Shown: in pieces, positions 33,841-46,043 of the stretch
How the letters are laid out: every line of letters starts with the position of its first letter
Position numbering within the stretch: position 1 is the first letter of the stretch
Source: Aplectana chamaeleonis
Taxonomy: Eukaryota > Nematoda > Chromadorea > Rhabditida > Cosmocercidae
Direction: 5' to 3'
Assembly (NCBI GenBank): GCA_029168955.1
Contig: JAPDOI010001837.1
Span: forward strand, 1-64,000
DNA: 64,000 bases
Program-made: the position numbers and the translations under genes
The notes under the pieces: model-generated
What the model was told of the DNA's origin: nothing
What the model saw: only the letters and a program-made list of their open reading frames with translations
Database searches by the model: none

Positions 33841-35848
33841 AGTCAGGGTCAAGCGGAGCGTTGCGTAATCTTCGGCCCCCGTCACAATTTTTTTCTCAAA
33901 ATCCAAAATTTTTGCGTTACCCCCTTCCCGAGGCCGGGCAGTTGATAGTTGATTACTAGAAGTGTCAGACGCCGAAAATTCGTCCAGTAGCCGAGCCCAA
34001 GCGCCTAAAACCGAATGCTACGATCCTTCCCTTGGGGAGTAAAAGTAATAATTCCAAAACCAATAAGTAAAAATTGATGGGATATTCACGAAATTCTCAT
34101 TTTTTGGATCGAAATTTTTGCGATCCCATAACATTCATTTTCGGACCCAAATTTTTGCGACCCCCCTTCGCGAAATTTCGCAACCCCGCTTGACCCTGCA
34201 CGGAGTGTCCCCCGATTTCCCTGAGAAGCGCTACCCACTTCCCAAGCCGTGGCACGCTCCAAACGGACGCTTCTCACTTTCGCTACTCATTCACGCAGTT
34301 CCTTTCGTCGTGTTGAGAGCTATGCGTTTCCCACAAAGCGCGTCGCCCCCCCCCCCAACGGATGCGCTATCCCGATCTCCATGACGCGGCGCACGCTTTC
34401 GAAGTTATGTTACTGACCTTCAAAGACTGCGCACACTCTGAAAGGAACACTGCTTCCCAAAAAGCGCGCACGCAGTTGACGGAGCATTGCTTACTTTCTA
34501 CGACTCTGCCCTCGTTGATCGCTTCCCACTACTTATAATGCATGCTTCCTGTGAAACGCTACCTTCATGATACGGCACACGATATCATGAGGCATTACAC
34601 ACTTGACGACGCGACGAATTTCAATTTTGACGACGCGAAAATGAGTGAAACTTCGCCGATTTCTTCAGCGAAAATACCATGATTGGTACACTTTTCGATC
34701 ATACAAATTCGACTTGATTCAACTTCGACACAATCAGAATTATTGCTGCTTGAGCGCTATTCATACTGCTCAACGCCAGCGGGTTATGCGCAGGCGTGGC
34801 GTTAAAGTATGAATGACGCGACTACACGCCCACACGGCACGCATCTAACGCCCGCTCCGCAGTAGTTTGTTAATACGCCACCAATTTCACTGCTTTTCAT
34901 AATGCTTCATTCCAGAGTTATCCTTTGCTACCATGGTGATGGACTCGTGCACAGAAATCGCGTGTTTGGAAGAATTAAGGCCCACTTTTTTCCGCTCCGC
35001 TAGTGGCGTCCCGGCCGGCGTTTTTAAAGTCTACGCAAGCGCGTGACGCGCCTAACGCGCTGGCGCTGACGAGTATGACTCGCACCTTACAACGACTCGT
35101 CGGAACATTGTTATGTACTACTAGCGAGACCTAGCGAAGTTTTCGCTCACAGAAACTTTTGCATGAGCCAACTACCTGAGACGGATTAGTTTGTTAGAAC
35201 GGTGGTGACTGACTTCCGCCTACCCGAAAGTACTCTCCTGAGCAGAGCAAGGTGCCGTACATTTACAGCAGGCTGTGGGTATATCAAAATGTGGGATCAT
35301 AAAGCAAAACATAAGAAGCCAGCGGTAAATCGTCGGTTGCTACCGGCACAAAATTTAGAACCCCTTCTGTACTTCCTTCCCTTACGTCGCTACCCACTGC
35401 CCTTTCTTCCAATTTGTAAAGTTCACAAGCGATTATTCTCGCTTTACCGTCTCTATCATGATAAGGAAAAACGCATTCTCATATTATATGATGTTTCCCT
35501 AGTTGACAAACATCATGCCCTTGTTCTCAATGAATGAAATTAGTAGGTGGTTGTTTATGTTTTTGTGGTGCAGATTTTGATAAGCTCAGACTTGCAAACA
35601 TATATAAAACTGGTTTTTGGAAGTTAGGGATTCGAAATGACTGAGCGGTTGCAATGAGTGGCGAACAGAGAAGGTGCGGAAGTGAAGCTGCTGCTTGTAT
35701 CCTAAAACTGGAAAAAATGTCGCAGGAGTTCTGCGCCAATCTCAGAACGCGTCCCACGCTTCTCAAGATTCATATTTTCCTATCTATTTCCTCTCCACAA
35801 AGGTTAAGATTTAGCATTAAAAATTGAAAAACCTTTTTTCAAATTCTA
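33841..35848. other. Stretch without recognised genes
   Basis: It contains two AAATTTTTGCGA repeats near 34110 and 34150 and G/C-rich inverted words (GCGTTAAAGTATGAATGACGC near 34798, here cut; TAACGCGCTGGCGCTGACGA near 35053), suggesting an old foldback between about 34745 and 35085. A 111-codon open frame at 35202-35537 has no recognisable domain. Confidence 0.3.
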
Positions 35849-37209
35849 CACTCTTGGTGACGTCCTGCACACTCTCACTGCAGTCCTGCTAACTTTCGAT
35901 GACCTGCACACTCCCACTCGGGACCTGTGCATTTTCTACGACGCCCTGCACACTCCAACTGGGGACCTGCGCACTCTCTATGACGTCCTGCACACTCCCG
36001 TTGGGTTCTTCACATTTTCTATGACGCCCTCCACGCTACCATTTGGGTCCTGCACACTTTCTATGACGTGCTGCACACTTCCGTTGGGGTCCTGCACATT
36101 CCTACTTAGGACCTGCGCACTTTCTATGACGTCCTGCACACTCCGATTAGGGTCCTGCACACTTTCTATGACGTCCTGCACACTTCGATTAGGGTCCTGC
36201 ACACTTTCTATGACGCCCTGAACACTCCCACTGGGGTCCTGCACATTCCTACTTAGGACCCGCGCACTTTCTATGACGTCCTGCACACCCAATTAGGGTC
36301 CTGCACACTTTCTATGACGCCCCGCACACTCCCACCGAGGTCCTGCACACTTTCTATGACGCCCTGAACACTTCCGCTGGGGTCCTGCACATTCCTACTT
36401 AGGACCCGCGCACTTTCAATGACGTCCTGCACACCCGATTAGGGTCCTGCACACTTTCTATGACGCCCTGCACGCTCCCACTGAGGTCCTGCAACACTTT
36501 CTATGACGTCCTGCACACTCCCACTGGGGTCCTGCACATTCCTACTTAGGACCTGCGCACTTTCTATGACGTCCTGCACACTTCGATTAGGTCCTGCACA
36601 CTTTCTATGACGCCCTGAACACTCCCCACTGGGGTCCTGCACATTCCCTACTTAGGACCTGCACTTTCTATGACGTCCTGCACACTTCGATTAGGGTCCT
36701 GCACACTTTCTATGACGCCCTGAACACTCCCACTGAGGTCCTGCACACTTTCTATGACGCCCTGCACACTCCCACTGGGGTCCTGCACATTCCTACGTAG
36801 GACCTGCGCACTTTCTATGACGTCCTGCAACACTCCGATTATGGTCCTGCACACTTTCTATGACGCCCTGCACACTCCCACTGGAGTGTCCCGGCACACC
36901 CTTCCATGACGTCCTGCACACTTCCGCTGGGGTCCTGCACATTCCTACTTAGGACCTGCGCACTTTCTATGACGTCCTGCACACCCGATTAGGGTCCTGC
37001 ACACTTTCTATGACGCCCTGCACACCCCCACTGGGGTCCTGCACACTTTCTATGACGTCCTGCACACTTCCGCTGGGGTCCTGCACATTCCTACTTAGGA
37101 CCTGCGCACTTTTATGACGTCCTGCACACCCGATTAGGGTCCTGCACACTTACTATGACGTCTTGCACACCCTCACTGGGGTCCTGCACACCTTTATGAC
37201 GCCCTGCAT
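35849..37209 (+). repeat. 42-bp minisatellite array B1
   Basis: The unit is two 21-bp halves, CACTTTCTATGACGTCCTGC plus CACTCCCACTGGGGTCCTGC (one base dropped from each to shorten). Third-type halves CATTCCTACTTAGGACCTGC and CTCCGATTAGGGTCCTGC are interspersed in a loose higher-order pattern. Open frames of 60-104 codons on both strands are artefacts of the period. Confidence 0.93.
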
Positions 37210-37410
37210 TTTTTGCATCGCTAGACGACTCGCAGAAGTTATCATGACCCACGGCCAAAAGTGCGCTCCACGGACAAACTCAGTTGGCCTGAGGCACGTA
37301 AGAGGTGAGTCGGGCTGATTTTGGTAATCGATAAATGTCGCACCCACCTAAATGTTGGTACCATTTCATACAAGTTTTGATCGGCCATTCCAAAGATATC
37401 GGGGACACAT

Positions 37411-37413
37411 GCA

Positions 37414-37451
<38 letters not shown>
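37411..37451 (+). repeat. (CA)n microsatellite
   Basis: About 20 CA units with one T interruption near the left end, lying in the unique spacer between arrays B1 and B2. Confidence 0.95.
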
Positions 37452-37452
<1 letters not shown>

Positions 37453-37582
37453 CGGGACATAACTGCTTTAAGTATAAGGATTGCTGCAGAGCTCGTCCAT
37501 GCACTGAGCTGACCAAACTTGTTAATGGTTTCGTGTTTGAACAAGAATGAGCCATTTGAATCTCCAAAGCTCTGTACCGAAC

Positions 37583-38795
37583 GTCACGACGTCCTGCACA
37601 CCCCTACTGGGGTCCTCTACACGTTCTACGACGCCCTACACGCCCCTACTGGGGTCCTGCACACGTCCCACGATGTCCTGCGCATTCCTACTGAGGTCCT
37701 ACGCACATTCTACGACGTCCTGCACACCTATATTGGGGTCCTGCACACGTTCCATGATGTCCTGCACACTACTACTGAGGTCCTGCACACATTCTACGAC
37801 TTCCTGCACGCCCCTACTGGGGTCCTGCACACGTTCCATGACGTCATGCACACCCTTACTGGTGTCCTCTACACGTTCTACGACGCCCTACACGCCCCTA
37901 TTGGGGTCCTGCACACATTCTACGACGTCCTGTACACCTCTAGTGGGGTCTTGCACACGTTCTACGACGTCCTGCACATCCGTACTGGGGTCCTGCACAC
38001 GTCCCATGATGTCCTGCACACATTCTCCGACGTCCTGCACAATCCTATGGGGGTCTTGCACACGTTCCAATAAGTCTTGCACACCCCTACTGAGGTCCTG
38101 CACACATTCTACGACGTCGCACACACCAGTACTGCGGTCCTGTACACAATTTCCGACGTCCTGCACACCCCTACTGGGGTCCTGTACACGTTCTATGACG
38201 CCCAACACATCCCTACTGGGGTCCTGCACACGTCCCATGATGTCCTGCGCACTCCTACTGAGGTCCTACGCACATTCTACGGCGTCCTGCACACCTATAT
38301 TGGGGCCCTGCACACGTTCCATGATGTTCTGCCCACTCCTACTGAGGTCCTGCACACATTCTACGACGTCCTGCACACCCCTACTGGGGTCCTTCACACG
38401 TTCCATGACGCCCTGCACATCTCTACTGGGGTCTTGCACACGTCCCATGATGTCCTGCACACTCCTACTGAGGTCCTGCACACATTCTACGACGTCCCGC
38501 ACACCTCTACTGGGGTCCTGCACACGTTCTACGACGTCCTGCACATCCGTACTGGGGTCCTGCACACGTCTCATGATGTCCTACGCACATTCTCCGACGT
38601 CCTGCACACCCCTATGGGGGTCTTGCACACGTTCCAATAAGTCTTGCACACCCCTACTGAGGTCCTGCATACATTCTACGACGTCGCACACACCAGTACT
38701 GCGGTCCTGTACACAATTTACGATGTCCTGCACATCCCTACTGGGGTCCTGCACAGGTTCTATGATGTCCTGCACAATCCTACTTCGGTCTCGCA
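37583..38795 (+). repeat. 42-bp minisatellite array B2
   Basis: The unit is approximately CACGTTCTACGACGTCCTGC plus ACACCCCTACTGGGGTCCTG. Both strands carry open frames of more than 100 codons because 42 bp is 14 codons. A 570-bp higher-order duplication is visible: the block ending GGGGGTCTTGCACACGTTCC occurs at about 38047 and 38616, each time followed by AATAAGTCTTGCACACC. Confidence 0.93.
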
Positions 38796-39466
38796 TAGTC
38801 AACCGACATATCAGCACACCCTGCGACGCCTTCTTATCTTTGGTGCGCATGGTACAAACACGCGCCGCGCTCAAAAACATCCCTCCCGCGCAGCGTTCTT
38901 TTCCGAGCCGGACGTTTAGAGTAAACCAACCTAGAACCTATTTATATGGAGTCTCTAAGAAAAAAACGACTGGTTACGAAAAAACCCGTCATTTTTAAAA
39001 ACGAATCTTGAGAGGCCGGTTTCTTAGTTTGAACCGCCCGTTTGGGTCCAGAAGCCATTATGGTGAGTTCTACCAATTATTTTCGGCATTCCTGTGGCCG
39101 ACTACCTCTAGTCACAAATTTTCAAGCGATTTGGTCCACGCATTCTAAAAAAATGGAATTCGACGGACGGAGGTGGAGCCGCGGAGGCCGTGGCGGATGC
39201 GGAGGCGGAGGCCGATGCCGTGGCGGAGGCGGAGGCGGAGCCGGAGGCGGTGGTGGAGAACGTTTTTGCATTTTTTGAGAGGTCATAACTTTAGAAAGCG
39301 GGGATCAGTTAGGATGAAAATTTGCACACATATGTAATTTCTTGCAGCGCATCGAATGGTGTACAGCTCATACCTCTGGTGACGGTACGAATAGGTGATC
39401 TCATTGCAGGGCATCCGTGCGAAAAGAGATCAGAGCCAAATCCTAGTGCGCGCTTCGCGCGCACTA
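38796..39466. repeat. Left flank block: unique sequence, GGAGGC tract, unique sequence
   Basis: This block links array B2 to the hairpins and is an inverted copy of 62331-63778. Shared landmarks are ATAGTCAACCGACATATCAG at 38796, CCAGAAGCCATTATGGTGAG near 39050, the GGAGGC-rich tract 39178-39262, and AGCTCATACCTCTGGTGACG near 39364. The tract is about 85 bp here and about 880 bp in the right-hand copy. Confidence 0.85.
39444..39466 (-). repeat. 23-nt perfect hairpin, left copy
   Basis: Left arm TAGTGCGCGC, loop TTC, complementary right arm. On the minus strand it is followed by GGATTTGGCTCTGATCTC, the box common to this hairpin family. Confidence 0.85.
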
Positions 39467-39816
39467 CAATTACAGGAATGATCAAGTCAAAGAAGTGCTG
39501 ATAAGTGAGCTGATCGCTTGAATGCATTGAGTGCTATAGACAATTATAAATTGCCACCGGCCCGAAATTCTCACGGTAAACAAAATTGATGATACCCAAT
39601 TGATAAAGGTAGGGTATAAAAGAAATTGAGAGCGGTGTGTTTTCATTCACACACCGTCATTCTCCGGGGGTGAGAGGCTGAAGTTGAACACACTAGGGAT
39701 TAGGAAAACAGCCTCACCGGTTTTAAAGATAACACGATATTGGGGCCTACTCATGGAAAACTCTGGCTAGAAAAACCACTTCACTTCATTGAGAATTTTG
39801 TGCCGGTGGCAAAGTG

Positions 39817-39839
39817 TGGTGAGCGCGAAGCGCTCACCA
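39817..39839 (+). repeat. 23-nt perfect hairpin, second copy, opposite orientation
   Basis: Left arm TGGTGAGCGC, loop GAA, complementary right arm, followed by GATTTTGCTTTGATTCGC. It faces the hairpin at 39444; the pair lies about 350 bp apart with the conserved boxes outermost. Its mirror counterpart is 60441-60463. Confidence 0.85.
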
Positions 39840-40375
39840 GATTTTGCTTTGATTCGCCATCGCGCAATCCCCTGATCTCAGTATCAGGGTCCGGAGTAAA
39901 CGTAGGAAGACCGTTCTTTTTGCATTTAATATACTTTAGAAAGGTGAATAACTGTTCAAAAAATGGCCCGGAATGGTTACCTGAGATTCGAGAAAAAGTG
40001 TCAAAACCACGTCATTCTGGGCGAAAAAATGTTCATCTCCTTTTTTTTCAGTTTGCGTTCACGATCTTGTTGGAACACTTATCGTTGAGCTAAAGAGCTC
40101 ATTTTTGGCCAGGGAGCTGGTTTTGTTTGCACCTAGCTCCTGTCAAATTTTGAAGTTGGTTGCTCAGTTTTGCGGAACCTCAAAACTTAGGGTCAAGGAA
40201 GACAAAAACACGTAAACATGTTATTATAACCATCTGACGTTTACTTATTCGTAAAAATGAACTAGTGAAATAAACACCGTTACTGATAGGCTTTTGCTCG
40301 GGGTTTGACGGGGCAACGCTTCAATCAATACGGCGGGATCTCGGAAGTATTTTTTGAAACGCAGCACGGTGTGGC
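39840..40375. repeat. Array-flanking block U3, left copy
   Basis: Inverted homologue of 59940-60440. Shared landmarks are CAGTTTGCGTTCACGATCTTG near 40049 (cut to 20 bases or fewer when compared), AACATG near 40216 within ACACGTAAACATGTT, and CCGTTACTGATAGGCTTTTG near 40276, whose complement is near 59980. It directly abuts array C. Confidence 0.78.
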
Positions 40376-43300
40376 TCAGAAGTGCGCCACAGAACGCCGT
40401 AGATACTGTGCGGGACCCCAGAAGGAGTGCGAAAGACGCCGTAGAACATGTGTGTGTTTCCAAAGTAGGAGTGCGCCGGACGCCGTAGAAAGTGTGCGGG
40501 ACCCAAATGGGTGTGGCGCAGAACGCCCTAGAAAGTGTATGGGACCCAAATGGGAGTACGCCGGACGCCGTAGAAAGTGTGTGGGACCCAAATGGGTGTG
40601 CGCAGAACGCCGTAAGAAGTGTGCGGTACCGATGTGGGAGTGCGCCGCACGCCGTAGAAAGTGTGCGGGACCCAAATGGGTGTGCGCAGAACGCCGTAGA
40701 AAGTGTGCGGGACCCAAGTGGGAGTGCGCCGGACGCCGTAGAAAGTGTGCGGGACCCAAACGGGTGTACGCAGAACGCCCTAGAAATTGTGTGGGATCCA
40801 AATGAGAGTGCGCCGAACGCCGTAGAAAGTGTGCGGGACCCACGTGGGAATGCACCGGACGCCGTAGAAAGTGTGCGGGACCCGAATGGGTGTGCGCAGA
40901 ACGCCGTAGTAAATGTGTGGGACTCAAATGGGTGCGCGCAGAACGCCGTAGAAAGTGTGCAGGACCCAAATGGGTGTGCGCAGAACGCCCTAGAAAGTGT
41001 GCGGGACCCAAGTGGGAGTGCGCCGGACGCCGTAGAAAGTGTGCGGGACCCAAACGGGTGTACGCAGAACGCCCTAGAAATTGTGTGGGATCCAAATGAG
41101 AGTGCGCCGAACGCCGTAGAAAGTGTGCGGGACCCACGTGGGAATGCACCGGACGCCGGAGAAAGGGGGCGGGACCCGAATGGGTGTGCGCAGAACGCCG
41201 TAGTAAATGTGTGGGACTCAAATGGGTGCGCGCAGAACGCCGTAGAAAGTGTGCAGGACCCAAGTGGGTGTGCCCAGAACGCCCTAGAAAGTGTGCGGGA
41301 CACACGTGGGAATGCACCGGACGCCGTAGAAAGTGTGCGGGACCCAAATGGGTGTGCGCAGAACGCCGTAGTAAATGTGTGGGACTCAAATGGGTGTGCG
41401 CAGAACGCCGTAGAAAGTGTGCGGGACCCAAATGGGTGTGCGCAGAACGCCCTAGAAAGTGTGTAGGACCCAAATGAGAGTGCGCAGGACGCCGTAGAAA
41501 GTGGGCGGGACCCAAATGGGTGTGCGCAGAACGCCCTAGAAAGTGTGTGGGACCCAAATGAGAGTGCGCCCGACGCCGTAGAAAGTGTGCGGTACCCAAA
41601 AGAGAGTGCGCCGGACGTCGTAGAATGTGTGCGGGACCCAAATGGGTGTGCGCAGAACGCCCTAGAAAGTGTGTGGGACCCAAATAAGAGTGCGCCTGAC
41701 AACGTAGAAAGTGTGCGGGACCCAAATGGGTGTGCGCAGAACGCCCTAGAAAGTGTGTGGGACCCAAATAAGAGTGCGCCGGGTGTCGTAGAATGTGTGC
41801 GGGACCCAAACGGGTGTGCGCAGAACGCCCTAGAAAGTGTGTGGGACCCAAATGAGAGTGCGCCCGACGCCGTATAAAGTGTGCGGGACCGAAGTGAGAG
41901 TGCGTTGGACGCCGAAGAAGGTGTGTGAGACCCAAGGTCGATTGCGCCAGACGACGTAGAAAGTGTGTGGGACCCGAATTCAAATGCGCCGGACGCCGTA
42001 GGAAGTGTGCGGGACCGAAGTGAGAGTGCGTCGGACGCCGTAGAAAGTGTGTGGGACCCTAGGTAGAGTGCGCCAGACGACGTAGAAAGTGTGTGGGACC
42101 CAAATTCAAATGCGCCGGACGCCGTAGGAAGTGTGCGGGACCGAAGTGAGAGTGCGCCGGACGCCGTCGAAAGTGTGTGGGACCCGAATGCGAGTGCGCC
42201 GGATGCCGTAGAAAGTGTGCGGGACCCAAGTGGGAGTGCGCCGGACGCCGTAGAAAGTGTGTGGGACCCAAGGTCGATGGCGTCAGACGACGTAGAAAGT
42301 GTGTGGGACCCAAATTCAAATGCGCCGGACGCCGTAGGAAGTGTGCGGGACCAAAGTGAGAGTGCGCCGGACGCCGTAGAAAGTGTGTGGGACCCTAGGT
42401 AGACTGCGCCAGATGACGTAGAAAGTGTGTGGGACCCAAATTCAAATGCGCCGGACGCCGTAGGAAGTGTGCGGAACCGAAGTGAGAGTGCGCCGGACGC
42501 CGTAGAAATTGTGCGGGACTTCAGAGGCGGTGCGCCAGACGCAGTAGAAAATTTACGGGGGCGCGCAGAATGCCGTAGAAAGTGTGGGGGTCCCAAGGTA
42601 GGGTGCGCCGGACGCCGTAGACAGTGGGTGGGACCCAAATCCGAGCGCGCCGGACGCCGTAGAAAGTGTGCGGGACCCAAGTGGGAGTGCGCCGGACGCC
42701 GTAGAAAGTGTGTGGGACCCTAATGGGTGTGCGCAGAACACCGTGAACAGTGTGCGGTACCCAAGTGGGAGTGCGCCGGACGCCGTAGAAAGTGTGCGGG
42801 ACCCACATGGGTGTGCGCAGAACGCCCCAGGAAGTGTGTGGGACCCGAATGAGAGTGCGCCGGACGCCGTAGAAAGTGTGCGGGACCCAAATGGGTGTGC
42901 GCAGAACTCCCTAGAAAGTATGTGGGACCCAAATGAGAGTGCGCCGGACGCCGTAGAAAGTGTGCGGGACCCAAATGGGTGTGCGCAGAACGCCCTAGAA
43001 AGTGTGTGGGACCCAAATGAGAGTGCGCCGGACGTCGTAGAATGTGTGCGGGACCCAAATGGGTGTGTGCAGAACGCCTTAGAAAGTGTGTGGGACCCAA
43101 ATGAGAGTGCGCCCGACGCCGTAGAAAGTGTGCGGGACCCAAATGGGTGTGGCGCAGAACGCCCTAGAAAGTGTGCGAGACCCAAGTGGGAGTGCGTCGG
43201 ACGCCGTAGAAAGTGTGTGGGACCCAAAAGGGTGTGCGCAGAACGCCGTGAAAAGTGTGCGGTACCCAAGTGGGAGTGCGCCGGACGTCGTAGAATGTGT

Positions 43301-44703
43301 GCGGGACCCAAATGGGTGTGCGCAGAACGCCCTAAAAAGTGTGTGGGACCCAAATGAGGGTGCGCCCGACGCCGTAGAAAGTGTGTGGGACCCAAAAGGG
43401 TGTGCGCAGAACGCCGTGAAAAGTGTGCGGTACCCAAGTGGGAGTGCGCCGGACGTCGTAGAATGTGTGCGGGACCCAAATGGGTGTGCGCAGAACGCCC
43501 TAGAAAGTGTGTGGGACCCAAATGAGAGTGCGCCCGACGCCGTAGAAAGTGTGCGGGACCCAAATGGGTGTAGCGCAGAACGCCCTAGAAAGTGTGTGGG
43601 ACCCAAATGAGAGAGCGCCGGACGCCGTAGAAAGTGTGCGGGACCCAAAAGTGTGTGCGCAGAACGCCGTGAAAATATTGCGGTACCCAAGTGGGAGTGC
43701 GCCGGACGTCGTAGAATGTGTGCGGGACCCGAATGGGTGTGCGCAGAACGCCCTAGAAAGTGTGTGGGACCAAAATGAGAGTGCGCCCGACGCCGTAGAA
43801 AGTGTGCGGGACCTAAATGGGTGTAGCGCAGAACGCCCTAGAAAGTGTGTGGGACCCAAATGAGAGTGCGCCGGACGCCGTAGAAAGTGTGCGGGACCCA
43901 AGTGGGAGTGCGCCGGACGCCGTAGAAAGTGTGTGGGACCCTAATGGGTGTGCGCAGAACGCCGTGAAAAGTGTGCGGTACCCAAGTGGGAGTGCGCCGG
44001 ACGCCGTAGAAAGTGTGCGGGACCCAAATGGGTGTGCGCAGAACGCCCCAGAAAGTGTGCGGGACCCAAATGGGTGTGCGCAGAACTCCCTAGAAAGTGT
44101 GTGGGACCCAAATGAGAGTGCGCCGGACGCCGTAGAAAGTGTGCGGGACCCAAATGGGTGTGTGCAGAACGCATTAGAAAGTGTGTGGGACCCAAATGAG
44201 AGTGCGCCCGACGCCGTAGAAAGTGTGCGGGACCCAAATGGGTGTGGCGCAGAACGCCCTAGAAAGTGTGTGGGACCCAAATGAGAGTGCGCCGGACGCT
44301 GTAGAAAGTGTGCGAGACCCAAGTGGGAGTGCGCAGAACGCCCCAGAAAGTGTGCGGTACCCAAGTGGGAGTGCGCCGGACGCCGTAAAAAGTGTGCGGG
44401 ACCCAAATGGGTGTGCGCAGAACGCCGTGAAAAGTGTGTGGGACCCAATGAGAGTGCGCCGGACGCCGTAGAAATGTGCGGGACTCGAATGGGTGTGCGC
44501 AGAACGCCCTAGAAAGTGTGTGGGACCCAAATGAGAGTGCGCCGGACGCCGTAGAAAGTGTGTGGGACCCAAGTGGGAGTGCGCCAAACGCCGTAGAAAG
44601 AGTGCGGGACCCAAGTGGGAATGCGCCGGACGCCGTAGAAAGAGTGCGGGACCCAAGTGGGAGTGCGCCGGACGCCGTAGAAAGTGTGCGAGACCCAAAT
44701 GGG
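40376..44703 (-). repeat. 42-bp minisatellite array C (reverse orientation)
   Basis: About 100 units. Plus-strand units read GCCGTAGAAAGTGTGCGGGA, then CCCAAATGGGTGTGCGCAGAAC in two pieces of 20 and 22 (second piece CCCAAATGGG plus TGTGCGCAGAAC). Its complement starts CACTTTCTACGGCGTTCTGC, the same register as arrays B and D. Two unit types alternate (CGCAGAACGCCCTAG and CGCCGGACGCCGTAG). An open frame of 811 codons on the minus strand and others on both strands are period artefacts. Confidence 0.95.
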
Positions 44704-44880
44704 GTTTTCCTCCCCTGCGGGACGGTGCAGCCGAAGGCTGCACCTTCCAATCTAGATTTTCATGATTCGCTCCTCCCGGAATCGCTAGGGTAAAAAATTA
44801 ACCCAGACCCGGGGTTTTCCTCCCCTGCCGGACGGTGCAGCCGAAGGCTGCACCGTCCAATCTGGATTTCTCCTGATTCG
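44701..44880 (+). repeat. Two-copy repeat with strong hairpins at the inner end of array C
   Basis: The unit GGGGTTTTCCTCCCCTGC followed by a hairpin occurs twice, about 112 bp apart. Hairpin 1 (44724-44744) has a 9-bp stem GGTGCAGCC around GAA. Hairpin 2 (44830-44858) has a 13-bp stem GGACGGTGCAGCC around GAA. Both are followed by ATTCGC-containing sequence (TTTTCATGATTCGC and TTTCTCCTGATTCGC), like the boxes after the 23-nt hairpins. Confidence 0.8.
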
Positions 44881-46030
44881 CAGTCCAATTCGGGTTTCTA
44901 CAATCGGCCCTCATTGAAGATTGGTACTTGAATATACAAGACACTTCACCCTAATATTTTCAAGGTCTGAAGAATGGATTATATTGTTTGGCTCTGCGCC
45001 TCAAATTTCTGTATTGAACGCTTCAGGATAAAAAAGTCACTTTGCTGACTACAAGGTTAGATGTGTCATAATCTGAGCATTTCCTCCCTAAAACGTTGAC
45101 ACAAGAGTAATTCATAATGATCCGTTGTGGAAAAAATTCTTCTGCGCTAGAAATCCTTGAGAACGACTTCCTATCCAGTGACTTCGTGTTTTGAAAAATG
45201 CGCGTATGGTATGGTGCACGTGGGCCGTAGCTGCGGACACATCGGACATGACGGTTGTACATTTCTGCAGGCCCGGGGTGTCCAGCTGCCGACAGCCCCG
45301 CATTACTGCTCCCGAAAAACTTTTGATGCTTCCCATTTCACGCGTGATTTCGCTTTGATATGTTCTACGGATAAGCACAGACAAGGCGACCTCTCGTTTT
45401 GCACAACTCTTATCAATAGCTGGTTCAAACTCGAATGCCAAATCATACTTTCAACTATTTCACTTCATTTCCTGAAAAAGCAAATTATTCTGCGCCAAAT
45501 CGTTTTCAGGAATATTTCAAAACCTTTTTCCATTTTGCTTTATCTTCCCTTTTCAACTGAGTATATTTTTATGACCATGCCAAATCTTTACTTTTGCCAG
45601 GAACCTAAACTTCCAAGAATTATAATCCTGTGAATGCTATCATCGTTCATAGCGGTCAATTCCTCTGCGCTCAAAAATCAACGTAAACAGGGGAGTACCT
45701 ATCTTGGCTCAAAAACGCGAGTTTCGCGTCCTTTTCGAGCGTGATTCGCTATATAGGGCACCAGACCTTCTGTAAACCATGAAGATATTGGAAGTGAGAT
45801 TTGTCGTGAACACTGCCTTTGAAATGAAGCTCAGGAATGCAACAACAAGTACTTCGATTAATAGCGATTTCGGTTTGAGATTCATTACATTTCTGCCTTG
45901 AATCCTGATTGCATCCCCTCGGTAAGGGATGGTTCACTAAACTTTTCTCCATATCTATCAAAATGATTTTTGAATGTCTACCCCTCTGACAAGAATAAAG
46001 CCTCATTTCACACAAGGTTTAAAAATCTGC
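44881..46030. other. Spacer between array C and the MSP-like gene
   Basis: No gene was recognised; the open frames on both strands at 45112-45633 overlap each other and lack domains. The block TTACTTTTGCCAGGAA near 45589 and its surroundings resemble the right arm of the foldback near 52060. A lone, decayed TTAA-MITE end (CGTGAACACTGCCTTTGAAA) lies near 45807. Confidence 0.4.
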
Positions 46031-46036
46031 TTTATT
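46031..46036 (-). terminator. AATAAA polyadenylation signal of the minus-strand MSP-like gene
   Basis: TTTATT on the plus strand is AATAAA on the coding strand, starting eight bases after the stop codon, as in very short nematode 3' UTRs. Confidence 0.75.
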
Positions 46037-46043
46037 GCGTATT

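Noticed and set aside
35202..35537. 111-codon open frame as a gene
   Set aside because: No domain, no splice or promoter context, and composition not distinct from its surroundings.
37547..44750. Open frames of up to 811 codons in arrays B and C
   Set aside because: Several overlapping frames on both strands are open with the same 14-residue periodicity; this is a minisatellite artefact.
45112..45633. Overlapping open frames (109 and 158 codons) beside the MSP-like gene
   Set aside because: They lie on opposite strands over the same DNA, lack domains, and part of the region is homologous to a foldback MITE arm.
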